From: Allosediminivita pacifica
Lineage (GTDB): Bacteria; Pseudomonadota; Alphaproteobacteria; Rhodobacterales; Rhodobacteraceae
Direction: 5' to 3'
Assembly (NCBI RefSeq): GCF_003054175.1
Contig: NZ_QBKN01000009.1
Coordinates: forward strand, 62,001 to 126,000
DNA: 64,000 nt
In this document: positions 25,087 through 33,412 of the stretch, piece after piece
Layout: the number at the start of each line of letters is the position of its first letter
How positions within the stretch are numbered: position 1 is the stretch's first letter
The notes under the pieces: generated by a model
Told to the model about the DNA's origin: nothing
What the model saw: the letters and a program-made list of their open reading frames with translations, nothing else
Database searches by the model: none
Made by a program: the position numbers and the translations under genes

Positions 25087-25659
25087 TCACTTGCTTCCGG
25101 CAACCTCGAAGTTCCGCTCGGCCTGCTGCTCGCGCGGCGGACGACCGATGACTTCACGCAGCTCGTCGAGCTCGATGAAGTTGTCGGCCTGGCGGCGCAG
25201 TTCGTCGGCGATCATCGGCGGCTGGCTGCGGATGGTCGACACGACCGAGACGCGCACGCCCTGGCGCTGAAGGCTCTCGATCAGCGGACGGAAATCGCCA
25301 TCACCCGAGAACAGCACGACGTGGTCGATACGGGGCGCGAGTTCCATGGCGTCGACGGTCAGTTCGATGTCCATGTTGCCCTTCACCTTCCGGCGGCCTT
25401 GGCTGTCGGTGTATTCCTTGGCCGGTTTCGTGACCATGGAAAAGCCGTTGTAGTGCAGCCAGTCGACAAGCGGACGGATCGGCGAATATTCGTCGTTTTC
25501 CAGCAGGGCCGTATAGTAGAAGGCGCGAACCATTTTCCCGCGGCGGGCGAATTCCTGCCGGAGCAGCTTGTAGTCGATGTCGAAGCCAAGTGATTTGGCT
25601 GCAGCATAAAGGTTGGACCCGTCGATAAATAGGGCCAGCCTTTCATCCTTGTAAAACAT
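25087..25659 (-). CDS. NYN domain (LabA/DUF88-type) protein
   Basis: A 190-residue PIN-like NYN domain protein, a predicted metal-dependent RNase. The conserved acidic residues are visible: Asp of ALFIDGSNLY, GNMDIELTVDAM, and FSGDGDFRPLIESL. The family usually occurs in one or two copies in alphaproteobacteria, and its targets are unknown. The ATG at 25659 has AAAGGA 7 bases upstream. It is divergent from folK across an AT-richer 150-bp gap. Confidence 0.9.
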   Translation of the reverse strand: MFYKDERLALFIDGSNLYAAAKSLGFDIDYKLLRQEFARRGKMVRAFYYTALLENDEYSPIRPLVDWLHYNGFSMVTKPAKEYTDSQGRRKVKGNMDIELTVDAMELAPRIDHVVLFSGDGDFRPLIESLQRQGVRVSVVSTIRSQPPMIADELRRQADNFIELDELREVIGRPPREQQAERNFEVAGSK

Positions 25660-25811
25660 CAAAAGTCCTTTCTAATAATGGGACTTGGTACGTTCCGTGA
25701 GGTTCGTGAGTGTGAGTGGTGAGTGAGTGAGTTCCACGATCCCGCCGCTTAAGTTAGGCAAAGATCAAAGTCGATCAAGCTGATTGAGCTACCTGACACA
25801 AGAGGTCAACC
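25660..25811. promoter_or_regulatory. Divergent promoter region, NYN gene and folK
   Basis: A comparatively AT-rich gap. It includes an imperfect GTGAGT/GAGTGAGT run around 25705-25733 and a patch of GATCAA motifs (25764-25780). The folK Shine-Dalgarno AGAGGT is at 25801-25806. No convincing -35/-10 pair or FNR box could be fixed by eye. Confidence 0.45.
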
Positions 25812-26384
25812 ATTTCCCCTACGTCGAAAACGTATCTTGTGGCTGCAGGTTCCAACCTCGGATCTGCCGAGGGTGACGCGTCCGAAACGCTGCGCGGAGG
25901 CTTCCTCGCGATGGCGACAGAGGGGCTGCGCCTACGCCGTCTCAGCCGGTTTTTCGTCACGCCCTGCTTTCCGCCCGGCGCGGGGCCCGACTACGTGAAC
26001 GCCTGCGCCGCGGTGGACGGGCCCGCCGATCCGCGTGCCATGCTTGAGCGTCTGCATGCCGTCGAGGCAGCCTTCGGACGCCAGCGCGTGCAGCGCTGGG
26101 GGGCCCGCAGCCTCGATCTCGACCTGCTCGCGGCGGATGACACGGTCTGGCCTGACACCGCGACGCAGGAAAGGTGGCGCCACCTTCCGGAGGAGCGGCG
26201 CCTGCACGACGCACCCGACGATCTCGTGCTTCCACACCCCCGGTTGCAGGACCGGGCCTTCGTTCTCGTGCCCCTGCGCGACATTGCCGCGGACTGGAGC
26301 CATCCGCTTCTTTCGTGGACAGTGGCGGAAATGACGCAGGCTCTGGATCCTGTGGCCTTGGCCGAGGTGATCCCGCAAAGGTGA
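25812..26384 (+). CDS. folK: 2-amino-4-hydroxy-6-hydroxymethyldihydropteridine diphosphokinase, apparent ATT start
   Basis: HPPK, which transfers pyrophosphate from ATP to the pterin in folate synthesis. Motifs: YLVAAGSNLG at the start, YVNACAAVDGP, RWGARSLDLDLL with the two metal aspartates, and LPHPRLQDRAFVLVPL. The first strand (KTYLVAAGSNLG) begins before any ATG or GTG. The frame has a stop at 25794, and the only plausible initiator that keeps the strand is ATT at 25812, 6 bases after AGAGG. A GTG at 25839 would delete the strand's beginning (protein MAAGSNLG). With ATT the protein has 190 residues. Confidence 0.82.
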   Translation: MSPTSKTYLVAAGSNLGSAEGDASETLRGGFLAMATEGLRLRRLSRFFVTPCFPPGAGPDYVNACAAVDGPADPRAMLERLHAVEAAFGRQRVQRWGARSLDLDLLAADDTVWPDTATQERWRHLPEERRLHDAPDDLVLPHPRLQDRAFVLVPLRDIAADWSHPLLSWTVAEMTQALDPVALAEVIPQR

Positions 26385-26483
26385 AGTCCCCGCCGGAGCA
26401 CAGTGGGCGAATCATGCTTGTATTCCGGCCGCGTCAGCGTTATCCCAGCCTTTTCCAAGCCGATCCTCAGGAGGGAGCGTCAC

Positions 26484-26837
26484 ATGGCCCGCGTCACAGT
26501 GGAAGATTGCGTCGACAAGGTGCCCAACCGGTTCGAGCTGGTGCTGCTTGCCGCCCACCGGGCGCGCGAGGTGTCCTCCGGTGCCGCGATCACCGTCGAT
26601 CGCGACAACGACAAGAACCCGGTCGTCGCCCTGCGGGAGATTGCCGAGGAAACCCAGTCCGCCGACGAGCTGCGCGAGCGTCTGATCGAGTCGAACCAGA
26701 CCCAGATCGAGGTCGACGAGCCCGAGGACGACGCCATGGCCCTGCTCATGGGCGCCGAGCCCGACAAGCCGGCCGAGGACGACATGTCCGAAGAGAAACT
26801 GCTGCGCGCGCTCATGGAGGCCCAGGGCCAGGGGTGA
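26484..26837 (+). CDS. rpoZ: DNA-directed RNA polymerase omega subunit
   Basis: A 117-residue omega subunit that helps assemble RNA polymerase. [28 protein letters not shown] and the [12 protein letters not shown] segment are the family core; the acidic C-terminal tail is typical of alphaproteobacteria. The ATG at 26484 follows GGAGGGA. The rsh gene starts 34 bp downstream in the same direction, the classical rpoZ-spoT pairing, and folK precedes it. Confidence 0.96.
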   Translation: MARVTVEDCVDKVPNRFELVLLAAHRAREVSSGAAITVDRDNDKNPVVALREIAEETQSADELRERLIESNQTQIEVDEPEDDAMALLMGAEPDKPAEDDMSEEKLLRALMEAQGQG

Positions 26838-26871
26838 TCGCGCACCACGCGTCGAGGGAGAGTGGCGCACG

Positions 26872-29010
26872 ATGATTGCCGCCGAAGACCTTGTCGCGCT
26901 CGTTCGCAATTACAATCCACGTACCAATGCGGACCTGATCCTCGCGGCCTATGATTACGGCCGCGAGATGCACGACGGGCAGATGCGCAAGTCGGGCGAG
27001 CCCTACTTCACGCATCCCGTCGCCGTTGCCGCGATCCTGACCGAGCAGCAGCTCGACGATGCCACCATCGTCACCGCGCTCCTGCACGACACGATCGAGG
27101 ACACGCGCTCCACCTACCAGGAAATTTCCGAGCGGTTCGGCCGTGAGGTCGCGGACCTCGTGGACGGCGTGACCAAACTCACCAACCTGCAGCTCTCCAG
27201 CTCCGAAACCCAGCAGGCCGAGAACTTCCGCAAGCTGCTCATGGCCATGTCCAGGGATCTGCGCGTGATCCTGGTCAAGCTCGCCGACCGGCTTCACAAC
27301 ATGCGCACCATCCGCGCCATGAAGCCCGAGAAGCAGATGCAGAAGGCGCGCGAGACGATGGACATCTTCGCGCCCCTCGCCGGACGCATGGGCATGCAGT
27401 CCATGCGCGAAGAGCTCGAGGATCTCGCCTTCCGCGTGCTGAACCCCGAGGGCCGCAGCTCGATCATCCGCCGCTTCATAACGCTCCAGAAGGAAGCGGG
27501 CGACGTGATCCACCGGATCACCAGCGACATGCGTCATGAACTCGACGAGGCCGGGGTCGAGGCCGAGGTCTTCGGTCGTGCCAAGAAGCCCTACAGCATC
27601 TGGCGCAAGATGCAGGAAAAAAAGATCGGCTTCTCGCGCTTGTCCGACATCTACGGCTTCCGTGTCATCACCCGGACCGAGGCCGACTGCTACACCGCGC
27701 TGGGCGTGATCCATCACCGCTGGAAGCTCGTCCCCGGCCGCTTCAAGGACTACATCTCCAACCCGAAATCGAACGGCTACCGCTCGATCCACACCACCGT
27801 CTCGGGCCGTGACGGCAAGCGGGTCGAGGTGCAGATCCGCACCCGCCAGATGCACGACGTGGCCGAGACCGGCGTGGCCGCGCACTGGTCCTACCGCGAC
27901 GGGGTCCGGGCCGAGAACCCCTTCGCCGTCGATCCCTCGCGCTGGATCTCCTCGCTGACCGAACAGTTCAGCAGCGAAGAGGACCACGAGGAATTTCTCG
28001 AGGCCGTGAAGCTCGAGATGTACTCGGACAAGGTCTTCTGCTTCACGCCCAAGGGCGACGTGGTGAAGCTGCCCAAGGGCGCGACGCCGCTCGATTATGC
28101 CTACGCCATCCACACCCGGATCGGCTCGGCCTGTGTCGGCGCCAAGGTGGACGGCATCCGCGTGCCGCTCTGGACCCGGCTCAAGAACGGCCAGTCGGTC
28201 GAGATCATCACAGCCGAGGGCCAAACCCCGCAGGCCACCTGGCTCGATATCGCCACCACCGGCAAGGCCAAGACCGCCATCCGCCGCGCCCTGCGCGAGG
28301 CCAACCGCGGCCGCTACATCAAGCTCGGCCACGAACTCGCCCGCGCTGCCTTCGAGAACGTCGGCAAGAAGGCCACCGACAAGGCGCTCGCCACCGCCGC
28401 GCGCACGCTGGGCGTCGCCGACACCGACACGCTTCTGGCGCGCCTCGGCAGCGCCGAGATCACCGCCCGGCAGGTGGTCGACGCCGTCTATCCCGACCTC
28501 GTCCCTGACGACGATTCCGAGGTCGAGGCCAAGCGCGCCGTCGTCGGCCTCGAACACGGCCAGGGCTTCGAACGCGCACCCTGCTGCCAGCCGCTCCCCG
28601 GCGAACGCATCGTCGGCATCGCCCATCGCGGCGAGGGCGTGCAGGTGCACGCCATCGACTGCACCCGCCTGGCCGAATACGAGGACGAACCCGAACGTTG
28701 GCTCGACCTCCACTGGGCCGAGGGCCGCCACCCCGCGGTCTATCCCGTTTCGCTCGAACTCGTGATCACCAACGACGCGGGCGTACTTGGTCGGATTTGC
28801 ACATTGATCGGCGAGCGGAAGGCCAATATCTCGGACCTGCGCTTCCTGGATCGAAAGCCGGATTTCTATCGTTTGTTAATGGATGTAGAGCTAAGCGACG
28901 CGGAGCAGCTGCATTCGGTGATGGTGACCCTGGATGCGGAAAGCAACGTGGCCGCGGTGGCACGCCGCCGTGATCCGGGCCTGACGGCGATGCCCGACGC
29001 GGCCGAGTAA
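26872..29010 (+). CDS. rsh: Bifunctional (p)ppGpp synthetase/hydrolase, RelA/SpoT homologue
   Basis: A 712-residue Rsh protein controlling the stringent response. The HD hydrolase domain is intact (THPVAVAAIL, then LLHDTIEDT near residue 68), as is the synthetase domain (RFKDYISNPKSNGYRSIHTT and VEVQIRTRQMHDVAE). TGS (DVVKLPKGATPLDYAYAIH) and a C-terminal ACT domain (ITNDAGVLGRICTLIGE) follow. Both catalytic halves look complete, as expected for the single alphaproteobacterial Rsh. The ATG at 26872 is 34 bp after rpoZ. Confidence 0.96.
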   Translation: MIAAEDLVALVRNYNPRTNADLILAAYDYGREMHDGQMRKSGEPYFTHPVAVAAILTEQQLDDATIVTALLHDTIEDTRSTYQEISERFGREVADLVDGVTKLTNLQLSSSETQQAENFRKLLMAMSRDLRVILVKLADRLHNMRTIRAMKPEKQMQKARETMDIFAPLAGRMGMQSMREELEDLAFRVLNPEGRSSIIRRFITLQKEAGDVIHRITSDMRHELDEAGVEAEVFGRAKKPYSIWRKMQEKKIGFSRLSDIYGFRVITRTEADCYTALGVIHHRWKLVPGRFKDYISNPKSNGYRSIHTTVSGRDGKRVEVQIRTRQMHDVAETGVAAHWSYRDGVRAENPFAVDPSRWISSLTEQFSSEEDHEEFLEAVKLEMYSDKVFCFTPKGDVVKLPKGATPLDYAYAIHTRIGSACVGAKVDGIRVPLWTRLKNGQSVEIITAEGQTPQATWLDIATTGKAKTAIRRALREANRGRYIKLGHELARAAFENVGKKATDKALATAARTLGVADTDTLLARLGSAEITARQVVDAVYPDLVPDDDSEVEAKRAVVGLEHGQGFERAPCCQPLPGERIVGIAHRGEGVQVHAIDCTRLAEYEDEPERWLDLHWAEGRHPAVYPVSLELVITNDAGVLGRICTLIGERKANISDLRFLDRKPDFYRLLMDVELSDAEQLHSVMVTLDAESNVAAVARRRDPGLTAMPDAAE

Positions 29011-29044
29011 GCGAACGCAGCGAACTGGAAAGGGACGGGTCCCC

Positions 29045-29686
29045 GTGTTCAAGAGGCGCGACAGACGACCCTTGTGGCGTATCGTCTTCGAGGCGATGTG
29101 GCCCCGCGGCGGCTGGGGCCGCGCCGCGGTCTACATCAAGCACCGCGTCAACCGTCTGCCCGATCCGCCCGACCGCATCGCGCGCGGCATCTTCGCCGGC
29201 GTGTTCACCACCTTCACGCCCTTCTACGGCATTCATTTCTTCATCGCCGCCGGCATTGCGATGATGATGCGCGGCAATGTCATCGCGTCGCTGCTGGCCA
29301 CCTTCGTGGGCAACCCGCTCACCTACGTGCCCATCGGGGTGATCTCGCTCACCACCGGCTACTGGATGCTCGGGCTCGAGGACGATCCCGAACACGGGGG
29401 GCTGGGCGAAAAGTTCGTCATGGCCGGCCGCGATCTCTGGGGCAACTTCGAGGCGATGTTCAACGACACCGAGGCCAACTGGTCGGCGCTGTCGATCTTC
29501 TATCACGAGGTCTTCTTCCCCTACATGATCGGGGGAATCATCCCCGGCCTGATCGCCGCCAGCGTCGCCTACTACGTCTCGCTGCCGCTCATCACCGCCT
29601 ACCAGAACCGCCGCAAGGGCCTGATCCAGGAGCGGCTCGCCATGATCAAGAAGAAGCGCGCCGAGGGCGGTGGCGGCGCCGAGTAA
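29045..29686 (+). CDS. DUF2062 family membrane protein (GTG start)
   Basis: A 213-residue inner-membrane protein of the DUF2062 family: basic N-terminus, then GIFAGVFTTFTPFYGIHFFIA, a second helix pair with ATFVGNPLTYVPIG, and a last helix near residue 170-190 before a charged tail. Function is unknown. The GTG at 29045 is preceded by AAGGGACGG. It lies 34 bp after rsh and is probably in the same transcript. The deformylase genes follow after about 50 bp. Confidence 0.85.
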   Translation: MFKRRDRRPLWRIVFEAMWPRGGWGRAAVYIKHRVNRLPDPPDRIARGIFAGVFTTFTPFYGIHFFIAAGIAMMMRGNVIASLLATFVGNPLTYVPIGVISLTTGYWMLGLEDDPEHGGLGEKFVMAGRDLWGNFEAMFNDTEANWSALSIFYHEVFFPYMIGGIIPGLIAASVAYYVSLPLITAYQNRRKGLIQERLAMIKKKRAEGGGGAE

Positions 29687-29738
29687 TGACGTCACACCCT
29701 CGCTTGCTCCAGAGCCCTCTTTTGCCTACATCAGCCCC

Positions 29739-30263
29739 ATGAAACGGCCCATCCTCATCCATCCCGATCCGCGCCTCAAGAAGGCCGCGCCGCCCGTCGA
29801 GGACATCTCCGACGAGTTGCGGAAGCTGGCCGACGACATGCTCGAAACCATGTACGACGCGCCGGGCATCGGGCTGGCCGCGCCGCAGGTGGGCGTCTCG
29901 ACACGCCTCATCACGCTCGATTGCGTCAAGGAAGAAGGCGCCGCCCCGCGTCCCCTGGTGATGTTCAACCCGCGCGTCATCGCCGCTTCGGACGAGCGCA
30001 GCACCTACGAGGAAGGCTGCCTCTCGATCCCGGATCAATACGCCGAGGTCGAGCGCCCCGCCGAGGTCACGGTCGAATGGCTCGACCGCGACGGGACCCT
30101 GCAGACCGAGGACTTCGACGGGCTCTGGGCCACCTGCGTCCAGCACGAGATCGACCACCTCGATGGCAAGCTCTTCATCGACTACCTCAAGCCGCTGAAG
30201 CGCCAGATGATCACCCGCAAGATGCTCAAGCTCAAGAAAGAGCGCGCCCGGGCGGCTGGCTGA
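29739..30263 (+). CDS. def: Peptide deformylase (complete active site)
   Basis: A 174-residue iron/zinc enzyme that removes the formyl group from nascent proteins. All three family motifs are intact: GIGLAAPQVG near residue 44, EGCLSIP near residue 90 with the metal Cys, and QHEIDHLDG near residue 132 with the two metal His and the catalytic Glu. It is the first of three tandem deformylase-type genes followed by fmt. Start at 29739 (MKRPILIHPDPRLKK). Confidence 0.96.
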   Translation: MKRPILIHPDPRLKKAAPPVEDISDELRKLADDMLETMYDAPGIGLAAPQVGVSTRLITLDCVKEEGAAPRPLVMFNPRVIAASDERSTYEEGCLSIPDQYAEVERPAEVTVEWLDRDGTLQTEDFDGLWATCVQHEIDHLDGKLFIDYLKPLKRQMITRKMLKLKKERARAAG

Positions 30264-30745
30264 TGACTCGGCTTGCGGTCCTGCTTGATCCCGACCGGGC
30301 GCTGCGCACCATGTGCGAACCGGCCGAGGTGTTCGACGGCGCGCTGGGCGTGCTGGCCGTGGACATGCTGCAATCGCTCTACGCCGCGCATGGCCGGGGC
30401 CTTGCCGCGCCGCAGGTGGGCGTGACCCGGCGGCTGTTCGTCATGGACACCACCTGGAAAGAGGGCACGCCCGCGCCGCAGGTCTTCGTGAACCCCGAGA
30501 TCATCGGCGCGGCGGAAGAGCTTGTCCCGCACGAGGAACGCTGCCTGTCGATCCCCGACACGCCCCGCCGCGTGGCGCGGCCCGCCTGGGTGGACCTGCG
30601 CTGGCAGGACCTGTCCGGCCACTGGCACGAGGCGCGGTTTGAGGGCTTCGACGCGGTCTGCGTGCAGCACGAACGCGACCACCTCGACGGGGTGCTCATC
30701 ACCGACAAGCCCGATCCCGGACCCGGGGCCGGACCGGGGGTATGA
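30263..30745 (+). CDS. Second tandem deformylase-like protein (altered motif 2)
   Basis: A 160-residue deformylase paralogue starting at the TGATG junction with the first copy. Motif 1 is GRGLAAPQVG. Motif 2 reads EERCLSIP, so the metal Cys is kept but the preceding Gly is Arg. Motif 3 is QHERDHLDG, with both His and the catalytic Glu present. It lacks the C-terminal helix of true enzymes and ends in a Gly/Pro-rich tail. It may be active on a restricted set of substrates or partly impaired; the sequence does not decide. Confidence 0.88.
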   Translation: MTRLAVLLDPDRALRTMCEPAEVFDGALGVLAVDMLQSLYAAHGRGLAAPQVGVTRRLFVMDTTWKEGTPAPQVFVNPEIIGAAEELVPHEERCLSIPDTPRRVARPAWVDLRWQDLSGHWHEARFEGFDAVCVQHERDHLDGVLITDKPDPGPGAGPGV

Positions 30746-31239
30746 GCCCGCGCCCCTTTGTCATGTGGCCCGACAAGCGGCTGCGCACGCCCGCCGAGCC
30801 GGTCACGGAAGTCACGGACGAGATCCGGACGATATGGGACGACATGGTCGACACCATGGTGGCCATGCCCGGCGTCGGCCTCGCCGCGCCACAGATCGGC
30901 GTGATGCTGCGCCTTGCCGTGGTCGACGGCTCGGATACGGGCGGGCAGGCGGTGCGGCTTGCCAACCCCGAGCTTCTCTGGGCTTCGGCCGAGATGCGCC
31001 CCCACGAGGAAGCCAGCCCCAACCTGCCGGGCGTCTCGGCCAAGATCGAACGCCCGGCGAAGGTACGCGTGCGCTACCTCGACGAAGGCGGCGCGCAGGC
31101 CGAGCGGGAGTTCGAAGGGCTCTGGTCCACCTCGGTGCAGCACCAGATCGACCACCTCGACGGGCATGTCTTCATCGACCGTCTGAGCCGGGTGAAGCGC
31201 GAGATGATCCTGAAGAGATTCCGCAAGGCGCGCCTCTGA
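30742..31239 (+). CDS. Third tandem deformylase-like protein, catalytic residues lost
   Basis: A 165-residue deformylase fold starting at an ATGA overlap with the second copy. Motif 1 (GVGLAAPQIG) is kept, but motif 2 reads EEASPNLPG, without the metal-binding Cys. Motif 3 reads QHQIDHLDG, where the catalytic Glu of HExxH is Gln. Known deformylases need both, so it is predicted to be catalytically dead, yet the frame is intact and the C-terminal basic helix (VKREMILKRFRKARL) resembles the first copy. A regulatory or ribosome-binding role is conceivable but unproven. Confidence 0.88.
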   Translation: MSPRPFVMWPDKRLRTPAEPVTEVTDEIRTIWDDMVDTMVAMPGVGLAAPQIGVMLRLAVVDGSDTGGQAVRLANPELLWASAEMRPHEEASPNLPGVSAKIERPAKVRVRYLDEGGAQAEREFEGLWSTSVQHQIDHLDGHVFIDRLSRVKREMILKRFRKARL

Positions 31240-31266
31240 GGCGGTCGTGCCTGCGGCGGGCGAGGC

Positions 31267-31329
31267 AGGGGCTCTGCCCCGTCGCCCGTTCCGGGCGACT
31301 CCCCGGAGTATTTGGACCAAGAAGAAGCG
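31267..31329 (+). repeat. AAGAAGAAGC intergenic repeat
   Basis: A GGGGCTCTGCCCC hairpin, then a second hairpin (GCCCGTTCCGGGC), CCCCGGAGTATTTGG and CCAAGAAGAAGCG. It lies between the third deformylase-like gene and fmt, and matches the copies at 50.2 kb (same direction) and at 38.9 and 46.7 kb (inverted). The double hairpin could act as a terminator or attenuator before fmt. Confidence 0.85.
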
Positions 31330-31393
31330 CGCGGGGCTTGCGATCCGGATCGGGCGGGGCCATGCCTGAACCCTGTTGAGCGGAGGGCCTGTC

Positions 31394-32305
31394 ATGCGTC
31401 TGATCTTCATGGGATCACCCGATTTTTCCGTCCCGGTGCTGGAGGCTCTGGTCGAGGCCGGCCACGAGGTCGCCTGTGTCTACTGCCAGCCGCCGCGCCC
31501 GGCGGGCCGTGGCAAGAAGGACCGGCCCACCCCGGTGCAGGCGCGGGCCGAGGCGCTGGGCCTGCCCGTGCGGCATCCGACATCGTTGAAGGGCGCGGAG
31601 GAGCAGGCCGAGTTCGCGGCGCTGGGCGCCGAGGTGGCAGTGGTGGTGGCCTACGGGCTGATCCTGCCGCAGGCCATCCTCGATGCGCCCGAACGGGGCT
31701 GCCTGAACATCCATGCCTCTCTGTTACCGCGCTGGCGCGGGGCGGCACCGATCCACCGCGCGATCCTTGCGGGCGACGAGACGACCGGCATCTGCATCAT
31801 GCAGATGGAGGCGGGGCTCGACACCGGGCCGGTGCTGTTGCGCGAGGAGACGGAGATCGGGACCGAGGAGACCACGGCGGAATTGCATGACCGGCTGAGC
31901 GCCATGGGCGCGGGGCTGATCGTGCAGGCGCTGGACAACCTCGGCGCGCTGGTGCCGGAGGCGCAGCCCGAGGACGGCGTGACCTATGCTTCCAAGATCG
32001 ACAAGGCCGAGGCGCGCGTGGACTGGACGCAGGATGCCGAGGCGGTGTCGCGCCAGATCCGCGGGCTTGCGCCCTTTCCGGGGGCCTGGACGGAGCATGG
32101 CACCGACCGCATCAAGCTGCTGGGGGCGCGTGTGGTGCCCGGGGATGGCGCGCCGGGCGAGGTTCTCGACGACGCGCTGAGCGTGGCCTGCGGAGAGGGT
32201 GCCGTGCAGGTGACGCGCGCGCAGCGGGCGGGGCGCGGCGCGCAGGATGCAGCGACCTTCTTGCTGGGCCACAGGGTCCCGAAGGGCACCGTGCTGGGCG
32301 CCTGA
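31394..32305 (+). CDS. fmt: Methionyl-tRNA formyltransferase
   Basis: A 303-residue enzyme that formylates initiator Met-tRNA using 10-formyltetrahydrofolate. The N-terminal hydrolase fold begins [19 protein letters not shown], the catalytic region is [20 protein letters not shown] with ITAGD-like [15 protein letters not shown], and the C-terminal tRNA-binding barrel completes it. The ATG at 31394 follows GGAGGG. Its pairing with def is standard; here a repeat and two extra deformylase-like genes intervene. Confidence 0.96.
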   Translation: MRLIFMGSPDFSVPVLEALVEAGHEVACVYCQPPRPAGRGKKDRPTPVQARAEALGLPVRHPTSLKGAEEQAEFAALGAEVAVVVAYGLILPQAILDAPERGCLNIHASLLPRWRGAAPIHRAILAGDETTGICIMQMEAGLDTGPVLLREETEIGTEETTAELHDRLSAMGAGLIVQALDNLGALVPEAQPEDGVTYASKIDKAEARVDWTQDAEAVSRQIRGLAPFPGAWTEHGTDRIKLLGARVVPGDGAPGEVLDDALSVACGEGAVQVTRAQRAGRGAQDAATFLLGHRVPKGTVLGA

Positions 32306-32394
32306 TCCGCCGCCTGTGCGGCTGCGCAGGGAGGCTGCGCTGTGGCCCTTGTTTGAGAAACCCCGGGCGCAGCCTAGGTTTCCTCTCAAGCGAA

Positions 32395-32418
32395 CAGGAG
32401 AGGCACCAGGAGAGGCAC
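32395..32418 (+). repeat. 12-bp tandem duplication containing the ribosome binding site
   Basis: CAGGAGAGGCAC occurs twice in tandem (32395-32406 and 32407-32418), directly before the ATG at 32420. Each unit carries an AGGAGAGG Shine-Dalgarno; the second is at the standard distance. Confidence 0.85.
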
Positions 32419-32419
32419 C

Positions 32420-33409
32420 ATGGGTCAGCTCGTCAACGGCAAGTGGGAAAAGGGATCGATCACGTCCCGCAACGAAGGCGGGGCCTTTGTGCGCTCGGAC
32501 ACGGGCTTCCGCAACTGGATCACCGCCGACGGCAGCGCCGGGCCCACCGGCGAAGGCGGCTTCCGCGCCGAGCCCGACCGCTACCATCTTTATGTCAGCT
32601 ATGCCTGTCCCTGGGCGCACCGGGCGTTGGTCTTCCGCAAGCTCAAGGGGTTGGATGACCTGATCGGCGTCAGCGTGGTGCATCCCGACATGCTCGACGA
32701 GGGCTGGACCTTCGGTACGGATTTCGACGGGGCGACGGGTGACCGCCTGTACGGCCTGCCCTACCTGCGCGACATCTACACCAAGGCCGATCCGCAGGTC
32801 TCGGGCAAGGTCACGGTGCCGGTGCTCTGGGACCGCAAGCGCGAGACGATGGTGTCGAACGAGAGCGCCGAGATCATCCGCATGTTCAACAGCGCCTTCG
32901 ACGAGATCACCGGCAACCACGACGACTACTGGCCGCAATACCTGCGCGAGGACATCGAGCCGGTGAACGCGCGGATCTACGACACGGTCAACAACGGGGT
33001 CTACAAGGCCGGCTTCGCCACCACGCAAGATGCCTACGAGGAGGCGGTCTTCCCGCTGTTCGAGACGCTCGACTGGCTGGAGGAGCGGCTCTCGGGCAAC
33101 CGCTACCTCATGGGCGACCGCGTGACCGAGGCCGACTGGCGGCTCTTCACCACGCTGATCCGCTTCGACAAGGTCTACCACGGCCACTTCAAGTGCAATC
33201 GCAACCGGATCGTCGATTTCCCCGCGCTCTGGGGCTACCTGCGCGAGCTCTACCAGTGGCTCGGCGTGGCCGAGACCGTGCATTTCGGCCATATCGTGCG
33301 CCACTACCACTACAGCCACGAGACGGTGAATCCCAACCGGATCGTCCCCATCGGCCCGGTGCTCGACCTCATGGCGCCGCACGGACGCGACAGGCTCGAC
33401 GCCGCCTGA
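32420..33409 (+). CDS. Glutathionyl-hydroquinone reductase (Xi-class GST, YqjG/ECM4-like)
   Basis: A 329-residue Xi-class glutathione transferase that reduces glutathionyl-hydroquinones in the cytoplasm. The thioredoxin-fold active site is YACPWAHRALVFRKLKG near residue 60 with the catalytic Cys. The family segments GYYKxGFA-like NGVYKAGFATTQDAYEEAV and ETVNPNRIVPIGP at the C-terminus are present. Length is normal. It is preceded by a duplicated Shine-Dalgarno and converges with the receiver gene 3 bp away. Confidence 0.92.
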   Translation: MGQLVNGKWEKGSITSRNEGGAFVRSDTGFRNWITADGSAGPTGEGGFRAEPDRYHLYVSYACPWAHRALVFRKLKGLDDLIGVSVVHPDMLDEGWTFGTDFDGATGDRLYGLPYLRDIYTKADPQVSGKVTVPVLWDRKRETMVSNESAEIIRMFNSAFDEITGNHDDYWPQYLREDIEPVNARIYDTVNNGVYKAGFATTQDAYEEAVFPLFETLDWLEERLSGNRYLMGDRVTEADWRLFTTLIRFDKVYHGHFKCNRNRIVDFPALWGYLRELYQWLGVAETVHFGHIVRHYHYSHETVNPNRIVPIGPVLDLMAPHGRDRLDAA

Positions 33410-33412
33410 AGA

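Noticed and set aside
25760-25790. Possible FNR/Crp box (GATCAA motifs) upstream of folK
   Set aside because: Spacing does not fit TTGAT-N4-ATCAA or TGTGA-N6-TCACA; only loose half-sites.
26812-28731. A 639-codon minus-strand frame opposite rsh
   Set aside because: Rsh is complete on the plus strand with all motifs; the opposite frame has no recognisable domain.
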